Shown here: positions 27,541 through 36,793 of the stretch, one piece after another
Position numbering within the stretch: position 1 is the stretch's first letter
Layout of the letters: each line of letters opens with the position of its first letter
From: an uncultured Lachnospiraceae bacterium
GTDB lineage: Bacteria > Bacillota > Clostridia > Lachnospirales > Lachnospiraceae
Reading direction: 5' to 3'
Length of the DNA stretch: 64,000 nt
Assembly (NCBI GenBank): GCA_947576945.1
Contig: CANPTH010000002.1
Coordinates: 1 to 64,000 of the forward strand
Program-made: the position numbers and the translations under genes
The notes under the pieces: generated by a model
What the model saw: the letters and a program-made list of their open reading frames with translations, nothing else
Database searches by the model: none
Told to the model about the DNA's origin: nothing

Positions 27541-27583
27541 GTTCTACTCCCTTTCTGCGCTTTTTTCCTGATGAAGCCAATAA

Positions 27584-27609
27584 GGAGCCGCCGCATATCC
27601 GGCAGCCCC
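27584..27609 (-). terminator. hairpin between the binding-protein and hydrolase genes
   Basis: On the minus strand GGGGCTGCCG pairs with CGGCGGCTCC (two G-U pairs) around six bases. It lies between the Opp binding-protein stop and the hydrolase start. A weak T-run follows, so it may be a partial terminator or an mRNA stabiliser within the operon. Confidence 0.45.
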
Positions 27610-27700
27610 TTTTATGATAACCTCTTCCGGCAGCCTGCGCTACTCTTTTTGCCAGGTACCGGCGTTTGTCGCAGCTGTCTGGTCTTTGGGTCTGTTACTC

Positions 27701-29320
27701 TTATTTCCAGCCGGTCTCCGTAAACAGCGGGAAGCCCTGGCACTTGCTGACTATATTAAGTCCGGCATCTTTACCGCTTAAGTTCTGTATGTTGTACAGT
27801 CCATATGCGGGAAGGATATCGTAAAGATCCTGATACAGCGACAGCATAACCTCATCCTTTTCCGCATCATCATAAGCTGCTACCGCTTCCTCAATCTTGC
27901 CAAAGATGCTGTCCTGTTCTTCTCCCTCCAGATGCATATAATTGCTGGAATAGATAAAAGTATTCAAGGTCGCCAGACTGCTCTGCGCAGGGAAATTGGT
28001 CCATGTCCACAGCACGATATCCCAGCTCTCCGGCTGATTGCTCACCAGATCAGCGGTCGTATCCGGCACGGATACCAGCTCACAGTTTAAGCCGATCTCT
28101 TTCAGGCAGGACTGTATCACTTCTGCCTCTGCTGCCTGTTTGTTATTGCCATTATGCACCAGCCTGACCGTCGTACCCTCTGCCACACCGGCATTTGCCA
28201 GACATTCTTTTGCCTTATCCACATCATATGCGTAGTAACCCGTGTCCGCCGAAAGTTCCGCCCATGCTTCCTTGTAATCCCCGAATCTTGGAGAAGTACA
28301 GGTTGACACATTGGAGGCATAGCCGCCAAAAGATGCGCTCTTGCAGGCTTCATTATTGATCGCAAAGGCAATTGCCTTACGCAGTTCCTCATTGTCGCAG
28401 ACAGATGCCGACGAGCAGTTATAGAACAGCGCACTTGCGGTCAGGGTATCTTCAATCCACACTTCCAGGCCATCCGTGCTGTCTACAGTGGAAACATCCA
28501 CATAGGCAATGTCTCTTGCCATGTCCACTTCTCCGGTCAGTAATGCATTGGTTCTCTGGGATTCTTCCGCAATGAACTGAAGCGTTACCTCCTTCAGCGC
28601 CGGTGCGCCTGCCCAGTAGCTTTCATTTGCCTCCAGTACAAGATAAGAACCGGATACATATTCTTTTAATTTATAGGGTCCGCTGCCCACCGGTGTCGTT
28701 ACCATGCCGTCACTGCTTGCATTGTAAGCTGCCTCTGAAACGATATTCACCATCGACAGGGCGTCCGCCTGGAAGGAACAGGGTTGGGATAACGCGAGCC
28801 GTACTGTCGTATCGTCCACCACTTCACTGTTATCCATGTCAATGTATCTGGTAGCTCCGGGATATCCGGCTGTCCCGTTCTTAGCCAGTCCAACCGAGAA
28901 CAGCACATCTGAAGCGCTGATCTCATTCCCTTCTATATCCTGGATCCCTGACTGGATCTTGATCAGAAGATGCGTATCATCCTCGACCTCCACGCTTTCT
29001 GCAAGGCGCATGATCCGCTCACCGTCTGTCAGGTACCAAAGCTGATCATACAACTGCGCCGCAGAAAATCCATCCGAAGAATAACCGTTGGGCGCCAGTG
29101 TCAGGGGATCGTTGTTCATCGCTATCTTAACGGTATTCTTCACTTCCCCGCCCGAAGCCTCCTCTCCGGAATCCTGCGTTTCCTCCGTGTCCGTCTGTTC
29201 ACCGGCGTCTGCCTCTGTCCCGGTATCTGCCGACGGACTGTCGTTTCCGGAACCGCCGCAGCCGGCCAGAGAACAGGTCATTGCAACAGCAAGTACCAAT
29301 GCAACTAATTTCTTTTTCAT
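27701..29320 (-). CDS. oligopeptide-type ABC transporter substrate-binding lipoprotein
   Basis: A 539-residue SBP_bac_5 (OppA/DppA cluster) protein. The signal peptide ends in the lipobox SLAGCGG, so Cys21 is the lipid anchor, followed by an acidic, low-complexity linker of about 40 residues. The mature domain contains family landmarks such as DDTHLLIKIQSGIQ and AFAINNEAC. It binds peptides (or nickel/glycan ligands in some relatives) and delivers them to the permeases encoded upstream. The gene has an AAGGAGA site. It lies downstream of both permeases and both ATPases, unlike the usual binding-protein-first order. Confidence 0.9.
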   Translation of the reverse strand: MKKKLVALVLAVAMTCSLAGCGGSGNDSPSADTGTEADAGEQTDTEETQDSGEEASGGEVKNTVKIAMNNDPLTLAPNGYSSDGFSAAQLYDQLWYLTDGERIMRLAESVEVEDDTHLLIKIQSGIQDIEGNEISASDVLFSVGLAKNGTAGYPGATRYIDMDNSEVVDDTTVRLALSQPCSFQADALSMVNIVSEAAYNASSDGMVTTPVGSGPYKLKEYVSGSYLVLEANESYWAGAPALKEVTLQFIAEESQRTNALLTGEVDMARDIAYVDVSTVDSTDGLEVWIEDTLTASALFYNCSSASVCDNEELRKAIAFAINNEACKSASFGGYASNVSTCTSPRFGDYKEAWAELSADTGYYAYDVDKAKECLANAGVAEGTTVRLVHNGNNKQAAEAEVIQSCLKEIGLNCELVSVPDTTADLVSNQPESWDIVLWTWTNFPAQSSLATLNTFIYSSNYMHLEGEEQDSIFGKIEEAVAAYDDAEKDEVMLSLYQDLYDILPAYGLYNIQNLSGKDAGLNIVSKCQGFPLFTETGWK

Positions 29321-29380
29321 ATTTTTCTCCTTTCTACTACAATAAATTTATGGTTGATATCCCTTACAGTCAGTAAGGAA

Positions 29381-30352
29381 TTACCCATCCTGAAGTGTCC
29401 CCGTCATCAGTTCCTCTGCCCTGCAGCAAGCCACAAAATGATTCGGCATGATCTCCTTCTGTACCTGCGGTTCATGGCACCTGTCACAGGCATACAGGCA
29501 TCTTGCCGCAAAACGGCAGCCCGGTTTCGGATTGATCGGTGAAGTGAGCTCGCCTTTCAACAGAATCCGTTTACTCTTCTCGTGTACATCCGGCTTCGGT
29601 ATGGCCGACAGCAGAGCCTTCGTATAAGGATGCAGCGGCGAACGGAAAATTTCCACCGAAGGAGCTTTTTCCACCAGCTGGCCCAGGTACATTACCACAA
29701 TATCATGGGAGATATATTTGACCACCGAAAGGTCATGCGTCACAAAGATATAGCTGAGTCCTCTTTCCTCCTGCAGATCCTGCATCAGATTTAAGATCTG
29801 CGCCTGGATGGATACATCCAGAGCCGATACCGGCTCGTCACATACGATGAATTTCGGATTTAAAGCCAGCGCCCTGGCAATCACCACCCGCTGCCTTCTC
29901 CCGCCGTCCATCTCATGCGGATAGGCGTTTGCGAAGCGGTCGGCCAATCCTACCGTATCCATCAATTTCTCCACTTCCTGACCGATCTGTACCTTCTGCA
30001 GCTTTTTCTGCAGGATCAACGGCTCTGCAATGGTATCGCTTACCGTCATACGAGGATTCAGAGAGGAAAAAGGATCCTGAAAGATAATCTGCATGTCTTC
30101 CCGCAGCTTATGGAGTTCCTTCTTTCCAACCTTCGTGATATCTTTCCCTTCAAAATAAATCTTACCTGCCGTTGGTTCCAGCAGATGGAGCACAGTTCTT
30201 CCAAGCGTGGATTTTCCACAGCCCGATTCTCCCACTACTCCTAAAGTCTTCCCCTTTTCCAGCGAAAAGCTGACACCGTCCACAGCATGAAGCTTTCCTC
30301 CCGATGTATCAAAAAACTTTGTTAAATTCTCTACCCGTAATATCTCGCTCAT
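29381..30352 (-). CDS. oppF: oligopeptide ABC transporter ATPase, OppF type
   Basis: A 323-residue ATPase. Walker [10 protein letters not shown] lies near residues 43-51, Walker [15 protein letters not shown] near 170, and the OppD/F C-terminal extension has the cysteine cluster [14 protein letters not shown] that binds an iron-sulfur cluster in some members. The signature region reads [12 protein letters not shown], an unusual MDGG in place of the common LSGG. Start 30352 follows GGAGG. It sits 25 bases after the OppD-type gene. It is assigned OppF rather than DppF by position only. Confidence 0.88.
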   Translation of the reverse strand: MSEILRVENLTKFFDTSGGKLHAVDGVSFSLEKGKTLGVVGESGCGKSTLGRTVLHLLEPTAGKIYFEGKDITKVGKKELHKLREDMQIIFQDPFSSLNPRMTVSDTIAEPLILQKKLQKVQIGQEVEKLMDTVGLADRFANAYPHEMDGGRRQRVVIARALALNPKFIVCDEPVSALDVSIQAQILNLMQDLQEERGLSYIFVTHDLSVVKYISHDIVVMYLGQLVEKAPSVEIFRSPLHPYTKALLSAIPKPDVHEKSKRILLKGELTSPINPKPGCRFAARCLYACDRCHEPQVQKEIMPNHFVACCRAEELMTGTLQDG

Positions 30353-30376
30353 CTGTACCTCCATCCCGAAACATTA

Positions 30377-31345
30377 TTACGATGTCCGCATGCATCTGAC
30401 AACATGACTGCCACCTGCGCTTCTGAGTTCCGGTCTGCCCTGGCGGCACTTTTCCGTTGCAAAGCGGCATCTCGGGGCAAACTTACAGCCCTCCGGCAGT
30501 TCGGTCGGATCCGGCATCATACCATCGATCGGCTTCAGCCTTCCCCCTTCCTTTGCCATATTCGGCAGAGAGCCAAACAGGCCTGTTGTGTAGGGATGCT
30601 GCGGATTGTCGAATATTTCCGCCGCCGTCCCGTACTCTACGATCTCTCCCGCATAGATCACGGCAACACAGTCGCATGTCTCAGCTACGATTCCCAGATC
30701 ATGGGTGATCATCAATACGGAAGTTCCGAATTCCTGCTTCAGTTCATTCATCATATCGAGCACCTGCGCCTGGATCGTCACATCCAGTGCCGTTGTCGGT
30801 TCATCCGCCAGTAAAAGTTCCGGATTACAGGCCAGCGCAATGGCTATGATCACCCTTTGCTTCATGCCTCCTGAAAACTGGTGCGGGTAATCAGAATATC
30901 TCTCTTTCGGGATCCCCACCTTCTCCAGCATTTCTTCCGCCTTCCTGCAGGCTTCTCTTGATGACACCTTCTCATGCAGGGAGATCGCTTCCATGATCTG
31001 CTTCCCGACCACGATCGTCGGATTCAAAGCCGTCATGGGATCCTGAAAGATCATGGATATCCTGTTTCCCCGTATCTTCTGCATTTTATCTTCTTTCAGA
31101 TCAAGCAGGTTCTCACCGTCCATGATGACCTTTCCGCCCGTTATTCTGGCCGGCGGGTCCGGCAGAATCTGCATGATCGCTTTCGCTATCGTAGTCTTTC
31201 CGGCCCCTGTCTCCCCCACCAGCCCGAGGGTCTGTCCCTTACTGATCTGCAGACTGACATCATTTACGGCATGTACAATTTCCGAATCGGAAGAATATTC
31301 CACCACCAGGTCTTCAATTGACAAAAGCACATCCTTTTCGCTCAT
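30377..31345 (-). CDS. oppD: oligopeptide ABC transporter ATPase, OppD type
   Basis: A 322-residue ATPase with Walker A GETGAGKTT near residues 41-49, signature HQFSGGMKQR near 150, Walker B LLLADEPTTALDVT near 166-179 and a C-terminal CKFAPRCRFATEKC cluster. It is the partner of the OppF-type protein, and the two power uptake through the OppB/OppC-type permeases. It begins 44 bases after the OppC-type gene. Confidence 0.9.
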   Translation of the reverse strand: MSEKDVLLSIEDLVVEYSSDSEIVHAVNDVSLQISKGQTLGLVGETGAGKTTIAKAIMQILPDPPARITGGKVIMDGENLLDLKEDKMQKIRGNRISMIFQDPMTALNPTIVVGKQIMEAISLHEKVSSREACRKAEEMLEKVGIPKERYSDYPHQFSGGMKQRVIIAIALACNPELLLADEPTTALDVTIQAQVLDMMNELKQEFGTSVLMITHDLGIVAETCDCVAVIYAGEIVEYGTAAEIFDNPQHPYTTGLFGSLPNMAKEGGRLKPIDGMMPDPTELPEGCKFAPRCRFATEKCRQGRPELRSAGGSHVVRCMRTS

Positions 31346-31388
31346 TTCTTCCTCCTTTTCCTCTATATCCAGATCGTTACGCAGGACG

Positions 31389-32264
31389 CTAATCTTTCAG
31401 CCTTGGATCCAGTGCATCCCTGAGTCCGTCGCCGAGCAGATTAAAAGCAAGCACACAGATCATGATCATCAGGCCCGGAAAAATTACGATAAAGCCATAA
31501 TCCCGCATATAACTCCTGCCGCCTGCCAGCATACTTCCCCACTCCGGCATGGGAGCCTGCGCGCCAAGGCCGATGTAACTTAATGTAGATGCCATCAGGA
31601 TCGCTCCGCCAATTCCCATTGTCATCTGCACGATCAGAGGCGATATGGCATTCGGCATAATATGCTTCAGGATGATCCGCCTGTCTCCGGCATTGATCGC
31701 TACGGCGGCTTCTATATATTCCATGCCCTTCACCTGCATGATCGAACCCCGGATCATTCTCGCATAACCCGACATCGTCGTGATCCCCACCGCCAGAATG
31801 GAATTGTTGAGGCCGTGACCCAGCACTGCCGCCAATGCCACACACATGACCAGTCCCGGAATGGACTGATAGATATCCAGAAAACGCATGATAATGTCAT
31901 CTACGATTCCGCCGTAGTAACCTGCAATGCTTCCGAGAAACGTTCCCAGCGCCGCCGCAAGAAGCACGGATAAGATACCCATTTTCATTGAAAGTCTTGT
32001 TCCATAGATCAGTCTGCTCAGAATATCCCTTCCCAGATTGTCCGTTCCCAGCAGATGCTTAGCACAGGGCGCCTGTAAAAGTGCACTGGTATCCTGGTAC
32101 CCATAGTCATAGGGAATAATCACATTTGCCAGAACAGCGATCATCAGCAAAATGATCACAATCACAAGGCCCACAATAGCCATTTTATTTTTTGCAAGAC
32201 GCTTCATCACCATACCGAACTGAGATTTTTTTACCATACTTTGATTTGTCTTCACCGATTGCAT
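31389..32264 (-). CDS. oppC: oligopeptide ABC transporter permease, OppC type
   Basis: A 291-residue inner-membrane permease. An OppC N-terminal helix (about residues 28-50) is followed by the BPD_transp_1 domain with five helices and the EAA loop motif EAAVAINAGDRRIILKHIMP. The start at 32264 has an AAGGAGC site; the longer open frame lacks one. It is expected to heterodimerise with the OppB-type permease encoded 16 bases upstream. Confidence 0.9.
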   Translation of the reverse strand: MQSVKTNQSMVKKSQFGMVMKRLAKNKMAIVGLVIVIILLMIAVLANVIIPYDYGYQDTSALLQAPCAKHLLGTDNLGRDILSRLIYGTRLSMKMGILSVLLAAALGTFLGSIAGYYGGIVDDIIMRFLDIYQSIPGLVMCVALAAVLGHGLNNSILAVGITTMSGYARMIRGSIMQVKGMEYIEAAVAINAGDRRIILKHIMPNAISPLIVQMTMGIGGAILMASTLSYIGLGAQAPMPEWGSMLAGGRSYMRDYGFIVIFPGLMIMICVLAFNLLGDGLRDALDPRLKD

Positions 32265-32280
32265 AGCTGCTCCTTTCCAG

Positions 32281-33210
32281 TTACTTAAGAATGTTTCTGA
32301 ACCTGGGATCCACCACCGCATACATAAGATCCACACAAAGCATTGTCAGACTGAAGATCAGCGAAAGAATTACCACGCACCCAAGCACTACCGGGTAATC
32401 TCTCTGATTGACTCCTGTTACCAGGTAGGAACCGATCCCCGGTATGGAAAAGATCGTCTCGCAGACCAGTGAGCTTCCCACCAGAACCGCCATCTGGCTG
32501 CCGATCACCGTCAGGACAGGAATCAATGCATTCCGCAGGCAGTGTCCCCAGATAATCCTGGAATGGCTTTGTCCTTTTGCCTTTGCCGTCGTCACATAAT
32601 CCTGCCGGATCACCTCCAGCATACTGGATCTTGTCTGTCTCGCAATGCCGGCCGCTCCGCCGATGCCGATCGACACACAGGGCAGAATATAGCCTGTCCA
32701 GCTCTTTACGCCCACAGTTGGCAGCCAGCCCAGCCGCAATGCGAAGAACATGACCAGCAGCAGTGCAAACCAGAAGCTTGGCATGGAGGCGCAGAATAAG
32801 GATACCACCATGGAAAGGCTGTCCTTCCATGTATTCTGATTAGTCGCCGCTATGATGCCTGCCGGTATCCCCAGCACAATGGAAATCAGTATACCGATAT
32901 ACGTGATCTTAAGCGTATACCCAAGCCGCGATGTAATCTGTTCGGAGACCGAACTGCCGTTTATGTAGGAAGTTCCCAGATCAAATTCCACAAATGTGGA
33001 TTTTAGAAAACTGCCCAGCCGGACCAGATACGATTCATTCAAGCCATGTTTTTCATTAAATTCATCGATGGATTCCTGAGAAGCATCTGCACCGAGTGCA
33101 TTTCTCGCCGGATCCCCCGGTGTAAAGCACATGATCGTAAAGATCAGAACGGAAACTCCCAACACCACCGGTATCAACCATAAAATACGTTTTACCAGAA
33201 ATTTTAACAT
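32281..33210 (-). CDS. oppB: oligopeptide ABC transporter permease, OppB type
   Basis: A 309-residue permease and the first gene of the operon. The N-terminal RILWLIPVVLGVSVLIFTIM helix and the TPGDPA motif just after it are typical of OppB, as is the coupling loop TTAKAKGQSHSRIIWGHCL. Start 33210 follows AAGGAGC. The promoter region 33211-33360 carries a perfect TATAAT and three spaced repeats, so this gene probably receives the regulation of the whole set down to the CitMHS-like gene. Confidence 0.9.
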   Translation of the reverse strand: MLKFLVKRILWLIPVVLGVSVLIFTIMCFTPGDPARNALGADASQESIDEFNEKHGLNESYLVRLGSFLKSTFVEFDLGTSYINGSSVSEQITSRLGYTLKITYIGILISIVLGIPAGIIAATNQNTWKDSLSMVVSLFCASMPSFWFALLLVMFFALRLGWLPTVGVKSWTGYILPCVSIGIGGAAGIARQTRSSMLEVIRQDYVTTAKAKGQSHSRIIWGHCLRNALIPVLTVIGSQMAVLVGSSLVCETIFSIPGIGSYLVTGVNQRDYPVVLGCVVILSLIFSLTMLCVDLMYAVVDPRFRNILK

Positions 33211-33246
33211 TGTACTTCTCTGCTCCTTTCGCCTTTTGCTTTCTAC

Positions 33247-33354
33247 ATTATAGAAAAAAGAGAAGCCGGGATGAAGCAAGGATTCTTTTCTGTTTTCGTA
33301 AGATTTTGAGATTGTATTCTAAAGATTTTGAGATATTTCTAACGATTCTGAGAT
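33247..33354 (-). promoter_or_regulatory. activator-type promoter of the Opp operon
   Basis: A perfect -10 box TATAAT (33247-33252, minus strand) has no recognisable -35. Upstream, AGATTTTGAGAT recurs on the plus strand at 33301 and 33323, with CGATTCTGAGAT at 33343. The spacings of 22 and 20 bases are about two helical turns, as expected for a dimeric AraC-type activator. The YesN-type regulator at 21829 is the nearest candidate. Confidence 0.6.
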
Positions 33355-33428
33355 AAATTGAGACAGATCAAGACAAATTGAAACAAATTGTTAGACTGGT
33401 TTAAAGACGGTTCATATAGCATCTATGC

Positions 33429-33470
33429 AAAAAAAGAAGCCGCCTCCTGGAAATTCCAGACAGCTGCTTC
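33429..33470 (-). terminator. rho-independent terminator after the GH36 gene
   Basis: On the minus strand GAAGCAGCTGTCTGG and CCAGGAGGCGGCTTC form a long stem with a five-base loop, followed by TTTTTTT, 47 bases beyond the alpha-galactosidase stop. This is the clearest terminator in the window. The remaining bases 33360-33428 hold A+T-rich AAATTGA repeats and no gene. Confidence 0.85.
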
Positions 33471-33516
33471 TTTAATCCATGCCTTTTTCTTTCTTACCCA
33501 ATTACTTTCTTGCCAT

Positions 33517-35778
33517 TTACGGCTCGCTTTCTTCCACCCGTATGAAATGCACCTGCATTGCCTCGTATTCTCCAAGTTCCATGGGAATCGGCACCCCGGC
33601 GCCCATCAGTGCAGCGCCATCATAGATTCTTCCTTCCAATTGCTTTCTGTCTCTGCGTGGTTCACTGCCATGATAAGGCTTTACGGACCTTTTCTCTTCC
33701 ACACACCGGTAACTGGCGCCGGCCTCCAATCCTTTACAACAGATATAGTTAATTGGTGCATTGCCGTGAGCATCCAGCTTCACCACATTCAACGGCATTT
33801 CTCCCCTGTCTTCTGCAACAAAACTCCACGCTGCCGCTTCCCTGTCCCGTTCCGGATCATGTAGTCTGTAATATCTGCCGTTGTGAATCAGATTCCAGTA
33901 TTTCTTATAGTCCGCAATCTGTTCTTTCACCTCCGCCCTTTCCGACTCACTGATCAGATTCAGATCCAGCTCATAACCGAAACTGCCTGCCATAGCCACC
34001 ACACTTCTCGTAAAAAGCTTCGTCGTCCTTCCGGTCTGATGGTTTGGGACCGCAGACACATGGGAACCTACTGCGGAGATCGGATATGCAAAGGATGTAC
34101 CATGCTGGATCCTGATCCGCTCTATGGCATCCGTATCGTCACTGCACCAGATCTGCGGCGTATAATACAACATGCCCGCATCAAACCTGCCGCCGCCCCC
34201 GCTGCATCCCTCGATCAGTATATTCGGATAACGCGCGATCAGCCGCTCAAGAAAGTCATACACACCCAGCACATAACCGTGCATGGTCTTCGCATAATTC
34301 TGATAGCTTTCCGCTGTCTGCGTATAGATATCGGTAAGGCTGCGGTTCATATCCATCTTGATGTACGACACATTCACCGTATCCAGCACGCCTGCGATCT
34401 GCTTAAAAATATGATCCACCACTTCTTTTCTGGAGAAATCAAGCACCAGCTGATTGCGGCCCCGGCAGGGCTGTCGCCCGGGGATCCGAAAAGCCCAGTC
34501 CGGATGCTGCCTGTACAATTCGCTGTCCTCATTGACCATTTCCGGCTCAATCCAGAGCCCAAACTGCATACCCATTTCGCCTATCTTCTCCGCCAATTCT
34601 GCAAGCGGCATTCCCAGCTTCTTCTCATTGACAGACCAATCGCCGAGTCCACTGTTGTCATCATCTCTTTTTCCGAACCAGCCATCATCCAATACCAGCA
34701 TTTCCACGCCCAGCTTCGCTGCCTGTTCTGCGATCCTTAAGATCTTCTCGCCAGTAAAATGAAGATACGTAGCCTCCCAGTTATTGATCAGCACCGGTCT
34801 TCTGACGGTCTTATAACGACCGCGGCAGACATGTCCTCTGATCATTCTATGGAAAATATGAGATAAGTCACTAAGACCATTCTTCGTATATGCCATCGCC
34901 GTTTCCGGTACATACAGGCATTCGCCAGCCGAAAGCTGATAATCCATCATATCATCCAGCATTCCCATCTGCATCCTTACCTGCCGGTACTGATCCTGTT
35001 CTACTTCAAAGCTGAAATTCCCGCTGTATAAAAAAGCCATTCCATAGCAGCTGCCACAATCCTCCGTGGTCTCCCTCTCCGCCAATATGGCAAAAGGATT
35101 ATGCTGATGGCTGGAAGTTCCTCTCCTGCTGCCAAAGCTCTGCTTCCCGTGCATTACCGGCACTCTCTCCACATTCCTCTCCATAGTGTGCCGCCCATGG
35201 AAATGCAGCAGATCGTAATTTCCGCTCAGAAAATCCAGCGTACAGCCAAACATCCTGTTGATAAAAATATTTCCCTTCCCACTGTTGCGCACCACCGCAC
35301 TACGAGTGATCACATCCAACTCCGGCAGTACACCATAGAATAGTACGACCTCCACCCCGCTGTTTTGATCGGCAAGCGTCACTTCCAGGGTATAAGCCCC
35401 CTGCTCCTTCCTTAGGTCCGTCTCTTCTTCATAAACCGTCGGCAGACCTGGCAGCGCATATTTCCCACGCCGTATTTGATGGCTCACGTAACGCAGATCT
35501 ACGCCGTGCACTCCCTGCTCATTGCGCACATTAAAAGCCGCACTGCGGAAATCTCCCGTCCCGTAACAGGGAAATTCCTGCGGCAGAGCATCCAGCGACA
35601 ACGTTCTGTCTTCCCCGGCATCGTATGGATTACCCGAAAAGCCACGGTCATACTCCTGCAAAAGATAACTCATATCACATTCCGTTCTCTCACCGTAATA
35701 CAAATGCAATAAAAAACCCAGCCGATGGATTCCAATCTGATACGTTGTGTTTCTTGAATGTAGACTAATCTGCTTCAT
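33517..35778 (-). CDS. GH36 alpha-galactosidase
   Basis: A 753-residue cytosolic alpha-galactosidase, full length for the tetrameric GH36 enzymes. The nucleophile Asp476 is in SYIKMDMNRS and the acid/base Asp548 in WCSDDTDAIERIR. Other hallmarks are NNWEATY at 332-338, VLDDGWFGKRD at 362-372 and EGCSGGGGRFD at 523-533. It releases galactose from raffinose- or melibiose-type sugars. It is the last gene of the binding protein-permease-permease-hydrolase set and is closed by a strong terminator. The ATG follows a GGGAG site. Confidence 0.95.
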   Translation of the reverse strand: MKQISLHSRNTTYQIGIHRLGFLLHLYYGERTECDMSYLLQEYDRGFSGNPYDAGEDRTLSLDALPQEFPCYGTGDFRSAAFNVRNEQGVHGVDLRYVSHQIRRGKYALPGLPTVYEEETDLRKEQGAYTLEVTLADQNSGVEVVLFYGVLPELDVITRSAVVRNSGKGNIFINRMFGCTLDFLSGNYDLLHFHGRHTMERNVERVPVMHGKQSFGSRRGTSSHQHNPFAILAERETTEDCGSCYGMAFLYSGNFSFEVEQDQYRQVRMQMGMLDDMMDYQLSAGECLYVPETAMAYTKNGLSDLSHIFHRMIRGHVCRGRYKTVRRPVLINNWEATYLHFTGEKILRIAEQAAKLGVEMLVLDDGWFGKRDDDNSGLGDWSVNEKKLGMPLAELAEKIGEMGMQFGLWIEPEMVNEDSELYRQHPDWAFRIPGRQPCRGRNQLVLDFSRKEVVDHIFKQIAGVLDTVNVSYIKMDMNRSLTDIYTQTAESYQNYAKTMHGYVLGVYDFLERLIARYPNILIEGCSGGGGRFDAGMLYYTPQIWCSDDTDAIERIRIQHGTSFAYPISAVGSHVSAVPNHQTGRTTKLFTRSVVAMAGSFGYELDLNLISESERAEVKEQIADYKKYWNLIHNGRYYRLHDPERDREAAAWSFVAEDRGEMPLNVVKLDAHGNAPINYICCKGLEAGASYRCVEEKRSVKPYHGSEPRRDRKQLEGRIYDGAALMGAGVPIPMELGEYEAMQVHFIRVEESEP

Positions 35779-35823
35779 TCTCTCATCTCCCTGCTGATTA
35801 AAATCCTGTTTGCCCTGTACTTT

Positions 35824-36648
35824 CTATTTCCCTCCTGTCATGGCTACACCTTCGATAAACTGCTTCTGGAACAGAAGATACAGCGCCACCATCGGCAACA
35901 TGGCAAGCAGCGAACCTGCCATCAGTACCGGATAGTTCGTACTGAACTGACCGTTTAAGCTGGAAAGTCCGGCTGAGAGCGTAGTCGCATTGATATCTGT
36001 ATTGACGATCATAGGCCACATCAGATCCGTGTAGGCAAACACTGCCGTAAAGACAGACAGCGCCGCAACAGAAGCCTTCGTGAGTGGCGCCATGACTTTG
36101 ATAAAAGTCTGCCATCGGTTACAGCCGTCCAGATAGGCCGCCTCTCCCACTTCATCCGGAATGCCCAGATAAGCCTGCCGCAGGAAAAATGTGCCGAATG
36201 CGCTGACGATTCCCGGAAAGATCAAAGCAAACAGCGTATTACTGGCTCCCAGTTTGGCGATCATCTGATACTGAGGAATGATGAAAATCTGTCCCGGTAT
36301 CATCTGCTGTACGATCACCAGCGTGAACAGAAAGTTCTTACCCTTAAAGTTCAGTTTTGCAAAAGCATAGCCTGCCATGGAACAGAACACCACCGCACAG
36401 ATCACACGCCCGACAATCAGCAGGATCGTATTAATATAAAGATTACCAAAAGGCAGAAGATCCGTCGCCTTTACAAAAGAATCCAGATTCCAGTTTGCCG
36501 GCAATATGGTCGGCGGAATCTGCATGACTTCCGCATTCGTCTTAAATGCAGTCAGCAGCATCCATACGAAAGGGAAGATCATAATAACAGAACCGATTAT
36601 CAATGCCGCGTAAGTCATCCCTACGGACATCCCTCTATTCTTTTTCAT
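35824..36648 (-). CDS. carbohydrate ABC transporter permease, MalG type
   Basis: A 274-residue permease with six predicted membrane helices and the coupling motif EAAYLDGCNRWQTFIKVMAPL near residue 176, ending in the usual EGVAMTGGK. With the MalF-type partner it forms the channel of a CUT1-family sugar importer. It is separated by 145 bases from the upstream permease gene, a gap in which I see only a T- and C-rich leader. The ribosome site is weak. The substrate is probably an alpha-galactoside, judging from the GH36 gene that follows. Confidence 0.9.
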   Translation of the reverse strand: MKKNRGMSVGMTYAALIIGSVIMIFPFVWMLLTAFKTNAEVMQIPPTILPANWNLDSFVKATDLLPFGNLYINTILLIVGRVICAVVFCSMAGYAFAKLNFKGKNFLFTLVIVQQMIPGQIFIIPQYQMIAKLGASNTLFALIFPGIVSAFGTFFLRQAYLGIPDEVGEAAYLDGCNRWQTFIKVMAPLTKASVAALSVFTAVFAYTDLMWPMIVNTDINATTLSAGLSSLNGQFSTNYPVLMAGSLLAMLPMVALYLLFQKQFIEGVAMTGGK

Positions 36649-36793
36649 CTTGAAACACCCATACCTTTCTCATTGTCTGTGAACTTACCGCAGGCCTGCT
36701 GCCTTCCCAATCTATCTCTTTGACGTAAATACCCGTGCAAGCAGGCGCAGACCGCACGATAAATACAAACTTTTCCGAACTGTTACACATTAT

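Noticed and set aside
33301-33354. GATTTTGAGAT repeats considered as a CRISPR or mobile-element end
   Set aside because: Only three short degenerate units with 20-22 base spacing in a promoter region; an operator explains them better.
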